From Fimbriimonadaceae bacterium (GTDB lineage Bacteria; Armatimonadota; Fimbriimonadia; Fimbriimonadales; Fimbriimonadaceae), in contig JANJUB010000073.1 in NCBI GenBank assembly GCA_024710805.1, positions 1 to 64,000 of the forward strand: 64,000 bases of DNA. The letters run 5' to 3'. Each line of letters begins with the position of its first letter. Positions within the stretch are counted from its first letter, which is position 1. A program made the position numbers and the translations under genes. The notes under the pieces are model-generated. The model was not told the DNA's origin, made no database searches, and saw only the letters and a program-made list of their open reading frames with translations. This document shows positions 35,861 to 43,208 of the stretch, in pieces.

Positions 35861-37411
35861 ATGAGACGATTCACCATCTTTTGGGTTGGGCTAGCGCTTG
35901 CGGCCACGGCCAGCGCGCAATCGCCTTCGGACGACGTTGCCAAGCTCATCGCCGAAGGCAAGACCAACAACCGTGCGTTCCAGACGCTGGAGCACTTCAC
36001 GGGCAAGTTCGGTCCTCGGCTTACCGGCTCGCCGAATCTGGAGCGGGCTCAGCAGTGGGCGGTCAGCCAACTCAAGGCGTGGGGCTACGAAAATGCCCGC
36101 CTCGAGAAGTGGGGCGAGGTGCCAATCGGCTTCGAGCGCGGCAAGCGCCAGAGCGTGAAGATGGTTTCGCCGTGGAAGTCGGAGATGGTGTTCACGACGC
36201 CGGCTTGGACACCGGGCACGAACGGCAAGGTATCGATCACGCCGATCATGCAGCCGGAGACGATGGACGAGTTCAACAAGGTGAAGGACTCGCTCAAGGG
36301 TGGCTGGGTGCTCATGCTCCGGCCGTCGGGCCTGCGTGGACCGCAGGGCGGCCCGAGTGAAGTCGACCGTGCGTTGGACTCTGCAGGACTGGCCGGGCGC
36401 ATCTACGGCACCGCCGATGAGCGGGTGCACACCGGTGGACGATTCACGGGCTTGACGATGAGCAACCTGCCGACCGAGGTTCAAGTTCGCGTTCGCAAGA
36501 GCGACTACGACACCATCGCGGTTGCGTTGAAGGCGGGTCGCGAAACGAAGCTCGAAATCGACATCGAGAACAAGTTCATCCCCGGACCGATTCCGCAGTA
36601 CAACGTCATCGCCGATTTGCCCGGAACCGAGAAGGCGGACGAGATGGTGATCGTGTGCGGCCACTTCGACAGCTGGGACGGCCCCGGCTCGGTGGGTGCA
36701 AACGACAATGGCACCGGTTCGACGGTCACGCTGGAATCGGCTCGGCTGTTCAAGAAGCTCGGCATCAAGCCGAAGCGCACGATCCGATTCATTCTGTGGA
36801 GCGGCGAAGAGCAGGGTCTGCTCGGTTCGCGCGCCTACGTCGAAATGCATAAGGACACCCTCGACAAGGTTTCGGCCGTGTTTAACGACGACGGCGGGAC
36901 GAACTACCAGGGCGGCTACCAGTGCCTTGAGAACATGGTGCCGATGCTGAAGGCGGCGATGGCTCCGGTCGAAGCGGCGTTCCCCGACCTGACGATGAAG
37001 CTGGACGTGCTGAAGGAAATGCCCCGCGGTGGATCGAGCGACCACGCTCCGTTCAACTGGCAGGGCGTCCCTGGCTTCTTCACGATCGAAGCCGGCCGAG
37101 CGGACTATGGCTTCGTTTGGCACACCCAGAACGACACGCCCCGCAACTCGATCCCCGAGTATCTGGTGCAGTCTTCGACCAATGCGGCGGTTGTGGCGTT
37201 GAACATCGCCAATGCGGACACGCTGCTGCCTCGGGGTCCGAAGCCCGGCCCCGGCGTCGGATTGACCGTGAACCGCCCTGCCGGCGGCGCGCGGAACTAC
37301 TATCACGACCATTCGCACGATGACCATGACGGCGGCACCCACGACCACACGGACGACTACATCGAGTTCGTGCTGGACTGGCTGGTTCGCTACCTCGGCA
37401 TCCTGAAGTAG
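35861..37411 (+). CDS. secreted M28-family metallopeptidase with His-rich tail
   Basis: A 516-residue zinc aminopeptidase-type enzyme. Signal peptide at residues 1-19 (ending ASAQ), a PA-like insert (about 115-230), then the catalytic domain: zinc-site GHFDSWDGPGSVGANDNG, catalytic Glu in WSGEEQGLLGS, NDDGGTNY, and a late His in RGGSSDHAPFNWQG. Unusually, near residues 483-500 there is a run with at least seven His in 17 residues (YYHDHSHDDHDGGTHDHTDD), placed before the last hydrophobic segment (FVLDWLVRYLGIL); it may bind metal. GGAGG lies 2 nt before the ATG. Divergent from the PPC-like gene. Confidence 0.9.
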   Translation: MRRFTIFWVGLALAATASAQSPSDDVAKLIAEGKTNNRAFQTLEHFTGKFGPRLTGSPNLERAQQWAVSQLKAWGYENARLEKWGEVPIGFERGKRQSVKMVSPWKSEMVFTTPAWTPGTNGKVSITPIMQPETMDEFNKVKDSLKGGWVLMLRPSGLRGPQGGPSEVDRALDSAGLAGRIYGTADERVHTGGRFTGLTMSNLPTEVQVRVRKSDYDTIAVALKAGRETKLEIDIENKFIPGPIPQYNVIADLPGTEKADEMVIVCGHFDSWDGPGSVGANDNGTGSTVTLESARLFKKLGIKPKRTIRFILWSGEEQGLLGSRAYVEMHKDTLDKVSAVFNDDGGTNYQGGYQCLENMVPMLKAAMAPVEAAFPDLTMKLDVLKEMPRGGSSDHAPFNWQGVPGFFTIEAGRADYGFVWHTQNDTPRNSIPEYLVQSSTNAAVVALNIANADTLLPRGPKPGPGVGLTVNRPAGGARNYYHDHSHDDHDGGTHDHTDDYIEFVLDWLVRYLGILK

Positions 37412-37420
37412 GGTCACACG

Positions 37421-37457
37421 ACGGGTCGGCTTGCGGAATCGCGGGCCGACCCGTTTT
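37421..37457 (+). terminator. rho-independent terminator of the M28 peptidase gene
   Basis: A perfect 10-bp stem, ACGGGTCGGC (37421-37430) with GCCGACCCGT (37445-37454), followed by TTT, 9 bp after the stop. Confidence 0.85.
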
Positions 37458-37474
37458 GCTGTCATCCGTTCAAC

Positions 37475-37497
37475 GCGAGGGCACGAGCATCCCGCGC
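37475..37497 (-). repeat. possible hairpin repeat R5 (REP-like)
   Basis: On the minus strand a 7-bp stem with one mismatch, GCGCGGG/CCCTCGC, around the loop ATGCTCGTG. Stem length, loop length and the TCGT in the loop fit the R1-R4 type. Confidence 0.4.
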
Positions 37498-37541
37498 CCA
37501 CAAGAGAGAGTCCCTGAACCGGCGGGTATCTTCAAAGACAC

Positions 37542-38435
37542 ATGGAAGTGACCCACTGGAACGGTTGGGAGTGCGTGCGCGTGACCTCGGGCGACTTGGA
37601 GACGCTGATCACGCTGGATGTCGGCCCGCGAGTTGTGAAGCTCAGCCGCGCCGATGGCCCGAACCTTCTCCACGAATCTCCCGAGCAGCGAGGTTTGAAG
37701 GGCGGCGACGAATATCGCAGCTACGGCGGGCATCGTTTGTGGATCGCGCCGGAGTCGCACGACGTCACCTACTTCCCCGAGAATGAACCCGTCGAAGTAC
37801 TGGAAGAAGGGGGATGGCTCTCGCTGCGGTCAGCGGCCGACCGGCACGGGTTACAGCGCGAACTGCGCATTCGCCCCGCGGATGGCGAAGGATTCGAGTT
37901 GGAGCATCGCATCCACAACCTGGGGGAGATTGGATTTGAGCTCGCGCCGTGGGCCCTAACCGTGATGGCTGCCGGGGGCGAGTGCATTTTCCCGCAAGAT
38001 CCGTTCGTGGCCCACAGCCAGAACTTCTTGCCCGTACGGCCGCTGGTGCTGTGGTCGTACACCGACATGAGCGACCCGCGTTGGACGTGGGGGCGGCGGC
38101 TCGTTCGCTTGCGGCACGATCCTGATCGCGGTCCGCAGAAGGTGGGGGCATTCGTGCGCCAAGGCTGGGCGGCCTATGCGCTGAGGACGGACTTGTTCAT
38201 GAAGCGGTTCGGCGCGGTGGATGGGGGCCGATACCCCGACTACGGCTGCAACTTCGAGACGTTCACGCGCCACGACATGCTGGAAGTGGAGTCGTTGGGG
38301 CTGCTGGAGACGGTGGCGTCGGGCGACTACGCTTCCCTGCGCGAGACGTGGACGGTCGTGGGTTCGGCGGAGATGCCGGAGGATGAGGATTTGGCAGCGG
38401 AGTTCTTGCAGGGTCTGGCAGATCGGTTGGAGTAA
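37542..38435 (+). CDS. galactose mutarotase-like protein (DUF4380-like)
   Basis: A 297-residue protein resembling the aldose-1-epimerase beta-sandwich fold. Indicative phrases: LITLDVGPRVVKLSR, GGHRLWIAPE, LQRELRIRP, ELEHRIHNLG, FELAPWALTVMAAGGECIFP and the late NFETFTRHDMLEVESLG. Proteins of the DUF4380 group have this layout. Substrate unknown; probably cytoplasmic, no signal peptide. The sequence GGCGGGTATCTT lies 9-20 nt before the ATG and recurs before the gene at 40809, so it may be a shared promoter element. Downstream are hairpin repeats. Confidence 0.75.
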   Translation: MEVTHWNGWECVRVTSGDLETLITLDVGPRVVKLSRADGPNLLHESPEQRGLKGGDEYRSYGGHRLWIAPESHDVTYFPENEPVEVLEEGGWLSLRSAADRHGLQRELRIRPADGEGFELEHRIHNLGEIGFELAPWALTVMAAGGECIFPQDPFVAHSQNFLPVRPLVLWSYTDMSDPRWTWGRRLVRLRHDPDRGPQKVGAFVRQGWAAYALRTDLFMKRFGAVDGGRYPDYGCNFETFTRHDMLEVESLGLLETVASGDYASLRETWTVVGSAEMPEDEDLAAEFLQGLADRLE

Positions 38436-38446
38436 TGAGAGAGCTC

Positions 38447-38477
38447 CACGAGGGCGCGCGGGGTGTTGTACCGCGCA
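38447..38477 (+). repeat. hairpin repeat R6 (long form)
   Basis: Begins CCACGAGG, then stem GCGCGG/CCGCGC (38457-38462 with 38472-38477) and loop GGTGTTGTA. Nearly identical to R7 on the other strand over 31 bp, including the CCACGAGG lead-in. Confidence 0.75.
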
Positions 38478-38630
38478 ATCTCTGTCAGCGAAAGCCGGAG
38501 ACGATCTCCTGCAAGGCTCCCGCCCGAGAATGGCCGCGTGGAAAGCGACGGTTCTTTCGCCGAGACATCGGTCTCTTTGGAGCCTCCTGGGCCGACCCGG
38601 TCGCATGGCTTCACGAGAGTGATCTTGGAG

Positions 38631-38662
38631 GCGCGGTACAACACCCCAGCGCACCTCGTGGG
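38631..38662 (-). repeat. hairpin repeat R7 (long form), inverted
   Basis: On the minus strand CCACGAGG, GCGC, GGGGTGTTGTACC, GCGC. Its loop is the exact complement of the R6 loop over ten bases. Confidence 0.75.
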
Positions 38663-38680
38663 TCTTCCCTTATTCACCTA

Positions 38681-38703
38681 AGCGCGGTACGAACCCCCGC
38701 GCT
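38681..38703 (-). repeat. hairpin repeat R8
   Basis: Perfect 7-bp stem; on the minus strand AGCGCGG, loop GGGTTCGTA, CCGCGCT. The loop resembles that of R1 (GGGTTCGT shared). Confidence 0.7.
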
Positions 38704-38741
38704 TGTTGGGCGCCTTAACTCGATGTTCTTCTCACCGCTGC

Positions 38742-39158
38742 CTATCTTCTGCCGTGCACATCGACAGCCTCACGGAGACGCTCGACGTCCGGTTCAAGGA
38801 TCCAACCTCCATTGCCCATAAGGAACGCACAAGCCCGCTCGACCCGATCCTTTGCGGGTCCCCACTCATCTTCATAGCCATGCATGAAGCACCGGCTCTC
38901 ATCGGGGTCGGCAAGTAGATTCAGGGGGATACTCTCAAATGGAATGCCGTAGAGTTGACAGCCCATCCAATCTGGGCCTGCGTCCACGCTCACTCCCACA
39001 TCCAACTGCAGGTAGTCGAGCGGGCGCTCCCAGTAAGCGTACAGGACCGCGTTTCCCTTGTGTCCGAACATGTGCGTGAACATCGGATGGTGCTTGCATT
39101 GGACGGTAAAGCCCTGTTCTTCGAGCAGATTCTTCAAAGGCAGCAGGGGGGAGTTCAT
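38742..39158 (-). CDS. hypothetical protein
   Basis: A 138-residue soluble protein from the ATG of MNSPLLPLKNLLEEQGF. It is rich in Trp, Asp and His (HHPMFTHMFGHKGNAVLYAYWE, DAGPDWMGCQLYG) and has no signal or membrane segment. No family recognised. The frame is open to 39239, but the extra part (MGAGAIVPRNR) is the translation of hairpin repeat R9, so I start at 39158. TATAAC lies 10 nt before this ATG. Downstream on the same strand lies the hairpin-repeat region. Confidence 0.6.
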   Translation of the reverse strand: MNSPLLPLKNLLEEQGFTVQCKHHPMFTHMFGHKGNAVLYAYWERPLDYLQLDVGVSVDAGPDWMGCQLYGIPFESIPLNLLADPDESRCFMHGYEDEWGPAKDRVERACAFLMGNGGWILEPDVERLREAVDVHGRR

Positions 39159-39191
39159 CCTAGCTTGGGTTATAGCCCCATCCGAACGGTT

Positions 39192-39214
39192 GCGCGGCAC
39201 GATCGCACCCGCGC
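39192..39214 (-). repeat. hairpin repeat R9
   Basis: On the minus strand stem GCGCGG/CCGCGC around the loop GTGCGATCGTG. Lies just upstream of the hypothetical gene at 38742-39158. Confidence 0.6.
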
Positions 39215-39243
39215 CCATCGTGACCTGGTCCTCGATCACTCAA

Positions 39244-39273
39244 GCGCTGTAAAACACCCCCGCGCGCCTCGTG
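39244..39273 (-). repeat. hairpin repeat R10 (long form, degenerate)
   Basis: On the minus strand CACGAGG, then GCGCGCGGGGGTGTTTTAC and AGCGC. Same lead-in and TGTTxTAC loop as R6/R7; the stem is reduced to GCGC/GCGC. Confidence 0.6.
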
Positions 39274-39312
39274 CTTCCAGTGATCCCATGGAAGCTTGTC
39301 CCATCGCTCACA

Positions 39313-40740
39313 ATGGTAGGCGTGGTTCAACTCGCACCGCTCGACCTGGCCATCGTAGGCGTGTTTCTCGCCGCGTTGTTGGGGCTGGGGCTGTCGGCGC
39401 GTTTGCGGAGCCAGGACGCGGTTGGATTCATTGCCGCCGGGCGGGCACTCACCCTGCCGATGTTCGTCGCCACACTCGTGTGCACGTGGTACGGCGGCAT
39501 CCTCGGCATGGGCGAGTCGGTGAGCTACTTCGGCCTCGGCACGTGGCTACTGCTCGGGCTTCCCTACTACGTGTTCGCCGCGATCTATGTGTGGCGGCTT
39601 GCCGGTCGGGTGCGGGAGTCGGACCAGATTTCCATCCCCGAACGCTTGCGGTTGCGCTACGGTAACGGCGTCGCCCGGGCCGGGGCGGGGTTGCTGTTCG
39701 CGCTCGGCGCCCCCTCAGCGCATGTCGTCATGCTGGGAACGCTGGTGCAGGTGCTGACGGGGTGGTCGTGGCCGATCAGCCTCGCCGTCGGTCTGCTGTT
39801 CGGACTGTCGTTTTTGATGAAGGGCGGACTGCTCGCCGACGTGCGGGTGTCGGTGCTGTCGTTCGTGGCCATGTATGCGGGGTTCGGAGCGATCCTCATC
39901 TACTGCCTCACCCAGATGTCTTGGGGCGAGGCGGTTGCCAAGCTGCCTTCTCCCGAGATGCAGACCTTCACGGGGGGCCAGGGCCCGATTTCGATCCTCA
40001 GCTTCTTCCTATTGGGCGCATGGACGCTGATCGACCCCGGATTCCACCAGCGCGTGGCGAGCGCGGGATCGGTCGATGTCGCGCGTCGCGGGCTTATCGT
40101 CTCGATCTTCTGCTGGATGGTGTTCGACCTGCTCTCGATCGGCACCGGCGTGTACGCGATGGCGATGCTCACCGAGGTGCCTGGGAACTTGGTCGCGATC
40201 TACCCCTTGTTTGGAAATCAAGTCCTTCCTGATGGGCTCAAGGCGCTGTTCCTGTGCGGGATGACGGGCACGATCGTCTCCGCGCTCGTTGGCTATGCGC
40301 TCGTCAGCGGATCGACGCTCGGGCGCGATCTGTGGTCGGACGGGCGGGACGACGCGAAGACGATGTTGAGGGTGCGCATCGGCATCGCAATCGGCGGCCT
40401 AGTCGCGTACCTGCTGGGGCTGGCGATCCCCAGCGTGAAGGACCTTTGGTACAGCTGGGGGGGCTTGACGGTGGGCTCGCTGCTCATTCCCACGCTCTTG
40501 GCCTACGACCGGCTGTGGAAGTCGAGGCTTACTTCGGGTTGGATGCTCGCTTCCCTGCTCGCCGGCGCGTTCGTCGGGGGTGGGTTGCTGGCTTATGGGG
40601 TCAGGATCGGCAACCCGTTTCTGCTGGTGGAATGGGCTGGCCAGTCGTTCAGCATCGGCACGCTGTTGCCGAGCCTGATCGCGAGCCTTGTCGTGGTGGG
40701 AATGGGAGAGATGGCTGCGCGAGGACGCCCGACGATCTAG
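39313..40740 (+). CDS. sodium:solute symporter family protein
   Basis: A 475-residue transporter with about 13 hydrophobic segments. It resembles the SSS family (SLC5-type): LVCTWYGGILGMGESVSYFGLGTW in the first helices, QISIPERLRLRYGNGVARAGAG, and ALFLCGMTGTIVSALVGYALVSGSTLGRDLW, the typical TM8-9 region with the sodium-site Ser/Thr residues. Solute unknown. ATG at 39313 is the most likely start, though GTG at 39322 is possible; no Shine-Dalgarno sequence is clear. Preceded by hairpin repeats R9 and R10. Confidence 0.87.
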   Translation: MVGVVQLAPLDLAIVGVFLAALLGLGLSARLRSQDAVGFIAAGRALTLPMFVATLVCTWYGGILGMGESVSYFGLGTWLLLGLPYYVFAAIYVWRLAGRVRESDQISIPERLRLRYGNGVARAGAGLLFALGAPSAHVVMLGTLVQVLTGWSWPISLAVGLLFGLSFLMKGGLLADVRVSVLSFVAMYAGFGAILIYCLTQMSWGEAVAKLPSPEMQTFTGGQGPISILSFFLLGAWTLIDPGFHQRVASAGSVDVARRGLIVSIFCWMVFDLLSIGTGVYAMAMLTEVPGNLVAIYPLFGNQVLPDGLKALFLCGMTGTIVSALVGYALVSGSTLGRDLWSDGRDDAKTMLRVRIGIAIGGLVAYLLGLAIPSVKDLWYSWGGLTVGSLLIPTLLAYDRLWKSRLTSGWMLASLLAGAFVGGGLLAYGVRIGNPFLLVEWAGQSFSIGTLLPSLIASLVVVGMGEMAARGRPTI

Positions 40741-40796
40741 GCAATCGCCCAATCTACCTCTACCACCGCAGAGGGTCGAATCGTGTGCTCGGCGGG

Positions 40797-40808
40797 TATC
40801 TTGAACCT
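40797..40808 (+). promoter_or_regulatory. -10 box immediately upstream of the FAH-family gene
   Basis: TATCTT (40797-40802) lies exactly 6 nt before the GTG at 40809, as expected for a leaderless mRNA. The 12-mer GGCGGGTATCTT around it also precedes the gene at 37542. Confidence 0.45.
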
Positions 40809-41540
40809 GTGAAGTTCTGCCGCTTTGAGTTACTCGAAGACCCGGGCACGCCCCGCACGGGCATCGCCTACGAAGGGCGCATCTTCGAGACGGATGGCAC
40901 CAACTCCATCGGCGTTCACGAAGCCCAAGAGGTTCGGCTGCTGCCCCCGATCGGGCGCCCATCGACGGTTCGGCTGTTCCGACCCGGCGAGATGGCTTAC
41001 GATTACTTGAACCCGATGGTGGTGTTCGGGCCGAACGAAACCCTCCTGATGCCTCCTCATGCCGAGCGAATCGGGATGTTGCCCGCGCTGGCCGTCGTTG
41101 TGGGAGGAGCGGGGGCTCGGATTCCCGTGGCTCAGGCCGACGACGTCGTCCTCGGGGTCGGGTTGGCCAATGTGTTCACCACGCTGCGCGACCACGGCGG
41201 ACGCGCGTTCGACGTGGGAACGGCGATCGGCCCGGCGATTACCACGCCTGACGAGTTTGCCGAGATCAGCATTCGGCCGGGCACGGGCATGGTGTACGAA
41301 GACGAGGTGACGATCATCCGGAACGGCCACGCGGTCGTGAGCTTCCAGTTGAGCGAAGCCGGGGCTAACCCTGCTCAGGCGATCGCGCACGCGAGCGAGT
41401 CGTGTGCCGTTGCAGAAGGGGACTTGATCCTGCTCGCACTGGGCGATCCGGTGCTGGCGCTAGAGCCTGGCGAGGAGATTCGCCTGTCGAGCACGAGGAT
41501 CGGAGTGTTGGCAACGCGTCTCGCGGTTCCCGAGCCGTAG
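40809..41540 (+). CDS. fumarylacetoacetate hydrolase-family protein
   Basis: A 243-residue protein with the FAH layout: a short N-terminal domain with LLPPIGRPSTVRLF and the core with DVVLGVGLANVFTTLRDHGGRAFDVGTAIGPAITTPDEF, then VYEDEVTIIRNGHAVVSFQLSEAG. In typical members the metal-binding acids lie in an ExE motif and an Asp further on; only part of that set is recognisable, so the activity (hydrolase, decarboxylase or hydratase) is open. Start is GTG at 40809 giving MKFCRFELL. Monocistronic. A link to hppD and tyrosine breakdown is possible but only inferred. Confidence 0.75.
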   Translation: MKFCRFELLEDPGTPRTGIAYEGRIFETDGTNSIGVHEAQEVRLLPPIGRPSTVRLFRPGEMAYDYLNPMVVFGPNETLLMPPHAERIGMLPALAVVVGGAGARIPVAQADDVVLGVGLANVFTTLRDHGGRAFDVGTAIGPAITTPDEFAEISIRPGTGMVYEDEVTIIRNGHAVVSFQLSEAGANPAQAIAHASESCAVAEGDLILLALGDPVLALEPGEEIRLSSTRIGVLATRLAVPEP

Positions 41541-41589
41541 GGCACCCGCCGGCCTCAGGGCCAGTTCTTCAACCGAACTCCTCCACCCC

Positions 41590-41619
41590 GAAACAAAACG
41601 ACCCCGCCGGAGCGGGGTC
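41590..41619 (-). terminator. terminator of the flagellin gene
   Basis: A perfect 7-bp stem, GACCCCG/CGGGGTC (41600-41606 with 41613-41619), followed on the minus strand by GTTTTGTTT. It may also end the FAH-family transcript in the other direction. Confidence 0.8.
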
Positions 41620-41650
41620 ATTTGACTTGGAGGGTCATTCACCAATGAAG

Positions 41651-43105
41651 CTAGCCACGCAGGAGGTTCAGGATGCTCTGTGGCCCCTGATTGGCCTGCG
41701 CGAGAACGGACATGCCGCTTTCGCGAAGGATTTGGAGGCGGGTTAGCGCGGTGATCTCGCTTGCCATGTCGGCGTCGCGGATCTGACTCTCGGAGCTGGT
41801 GAGATTCTCGTTGGCGATCTCCAGAGAGCGCGAGGTGGACTCGAGGAAGTTCTTCTGGAACGAGCCGAGTTCGCCGCGCATTCGGGCCAGTTGGGTGATC
41901 GCGTCGTCGATGATCTTCATCGCGTCAGCCGCACCCTGCGGCGAAGTGACATCGAGGTCAGCGAGCGACTTGCCTGTGATCGCACTGGTTCCCAGCCGAG
42001 AAGCGAAGACAACCGGCATCGAGAACGTTGTGCTCTGGTCGCCATTAGGACCAATCTGGAACCGAACTGCGCCAGCGGTCATCGATCCGAGCTGACGGGC
42101 GGTCGCGGTGATGTTCGCATTGCCGTTCTCGCTCAGCACGATCGAGTTGCCGGTTCCGTCGCTGAGGAGCAGACCGGACTCGTTCGCGCTTCGGCCACCC
42201 GTGAAGGTGACGGTAGCGAGGCCTTCAGACGTCATCATCGAGACGTTGAACACACCGTCCACCCCGGTCGCCGAGGCTGAACCGGCGTTGTGGATGATGT
42301 TCGTCGTGTCGAAGAGGTCGATCTCGAACTGCGAACCGTAGTTCGTCTGCGTCAGCACGACGGTGACCGGACCGGTGCCCGTGAGCTGGGCATTCACACC
42401 GGTCGTGCCCGAGACCGCGTTGATCTTGTTGACCAAGCTCGAAACCGTCTCGGTGCCGTCGGTCGTGATCGCGTAACCGTTCACGACGAACGACCCAGGC
42501 GTCGTGACGATCGCGCTTGAGCTGGCAAAGCCCTTGCCGAGCGTCACCGCGGCCTTGGTGGATTGCGTAACGCGGGCGATGGTGATGGGGCCATTCGCGA
42601 CGGTCTCGCCGTTGAACGAGCTACCCATGTAAATCGAGTTCGCCAAGGAGTTCGCGGTGATGTTGGCAACGGCGCCGGACGTGCCATCGAGCAGCTTCTT
42701 CTGGCCGAACGTGGTGTCCTTGGCGATGCGGTCGATGCTCTGAAGCGTCGATCGGATCTGGGTCTGGTTGGCTTGAAGCGTGGCCGCGTCGACAACCGCG
42801 GTGTTGGCGGAGTGTACGGAAAGCGCACGCATGTCGCGCAGAAGCCGCTGGACTTCGTCGAGGGCCCCTTCCGCGGTCTTCGCCATGTTGATCGCGTCTT
42901 GCGAGTTGCGGATGGCTTGTCCGATGCCGCGCAGTTGCGAGCGCATGTTTTCGCTCACGATCAATCCGGCGGGATCATCCGCTGCGGTATTGATGCGCAG
43001 GCCCGTGCTGAGACGGGTGATGGTGGTTCCCATCTGCCCATCTACCGTGCCCAAGTTGCGAAGGGCATTCATCGCCGAGACGTTTGTGTTTATCTTGAGG
43101 CTCAC
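41651..43105 (-). CDS. fliC: flagellin
   Basis: A 484-residue flagellin. The N-terminal D0/D1 region is typical (SLKINTNVSAMNALRNL, INTAADDPAGLIVSENMRSQLRG, NSQDAINMAKTAEGALDEV) and so is the C-terminal one (ENLTSSESQIRDADMASEI, LARMRGELGS, QANQGPQSILNLLRG). The middle 160-370 is variable and surface-exposed. The start is a GTG at 43105 giving the usual very short N-terminus, with GGGAG 9 nt upstream. No other flagellar gene is in the window. A sigma-28-type promoter precedes it. Confidence 0.95.
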   Translation of the reverse strand: MSLKINTNVSAMNALRNLGTVDGQMGTTITRLSTGLRINTAADDPAGLIVSENMRSQLRGIGQAIRNSQDAINMAKTAEGALDEVQRLLRDMRALSVHSANTAVVDAATLQANQTQIRSTLQSIDRIAKDTTFGQKKLLDGTSGAVANITANSLANSIYMGSSFNGETVANGPITIARVTQSTKAAVTLGKGFASSSAIVTTPGSFVVNGYAITTDGTETVSSLVNKINAVSGTTGVNAQLTGTGPVTVVLTQTNYGSQFEIDLFDTTNIIHNAGSASATGVDGVFNVSMMTSEGLATVTFTGGRSANESGLLLSDGTGNSIVLSENGNANITATARQLGSMTAGAVRFQIGPNGDQSTTFSMPVVFASRLGTSAITGKSLADLDVTSPQGAADAMKIIDDAITQLARMRGELGSFQKNFLESTSRSLEIANENLTSSESQIRDADMASEITALTRLQILRESGMSVLAQANQGPQSILNLLRG

Positions 43106-43156
43106 AGTGCGGCACTCCCAGGCTTTTTGCGGGTTTTTTGCACCCAGCATGGGAGA

Positions 43157-43183
43157 TCATCGGCAATGTGTGGAATAAGTTTA
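43157..43183 (-). promoter_or_regulatory. sigma-28 (FliA/SigD)-type promoter of flagellin
   Basis: On the minus strand TAAA (43180-43183), exactly 15 bp, then GCCGATGA (43157-43164), against the known TAAA-N15-GCCGATAA consensus: one mismatch. The leader to the GTG would be about 45 nt. Confidence 0.8.
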
Positions 43184-43208
43184 GGTTTCGCCCTTGAAAA
43201 ACCTCGGA

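Larger units (their letters stand above)
38436..38741. other. 306-bp intergenic region with three hairpin repeats
   Basis: No convincing gene. Holds repeats R6 (38447-38477), R7 (38631-38662, inverted) and R8 (38681-38703, inverted). The 150 bp between R6 and R7 contain several imperfect inverted repeats. Frames running through it are made by the repeats (for example GVVPRN) and were rejected. Confidence 0.6.

Noticed and set aside
35891-37501. 536-codon open frame on the minus strand opposite the M28 peptidase gene
   Set aside because: Shadow of a high-GC gene: the plus strand has signal peptide, catalytic motifs and ribosome site; the minus product is Arg/Val-rich without motifs.
38435-38821. 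128-codon plus-strand frame after the mutarotase-like gene
   Set aside because: Runs through hairpin repeats and the antisense strand of the hypothetical gene; no start signal.
39159-39239. longer N-terminus for the hypothetical gene ending at 38742
   Set aside because: The extra residues translate hairpin repeat R9; the start at 39158 is more credible.
40766-40795. possible further copy of the hairpin repeat
   Set aside because: Stem has a mismatch and the loop is 14 nt; GAATCGTG in the loop fits but the evidence is too weak.
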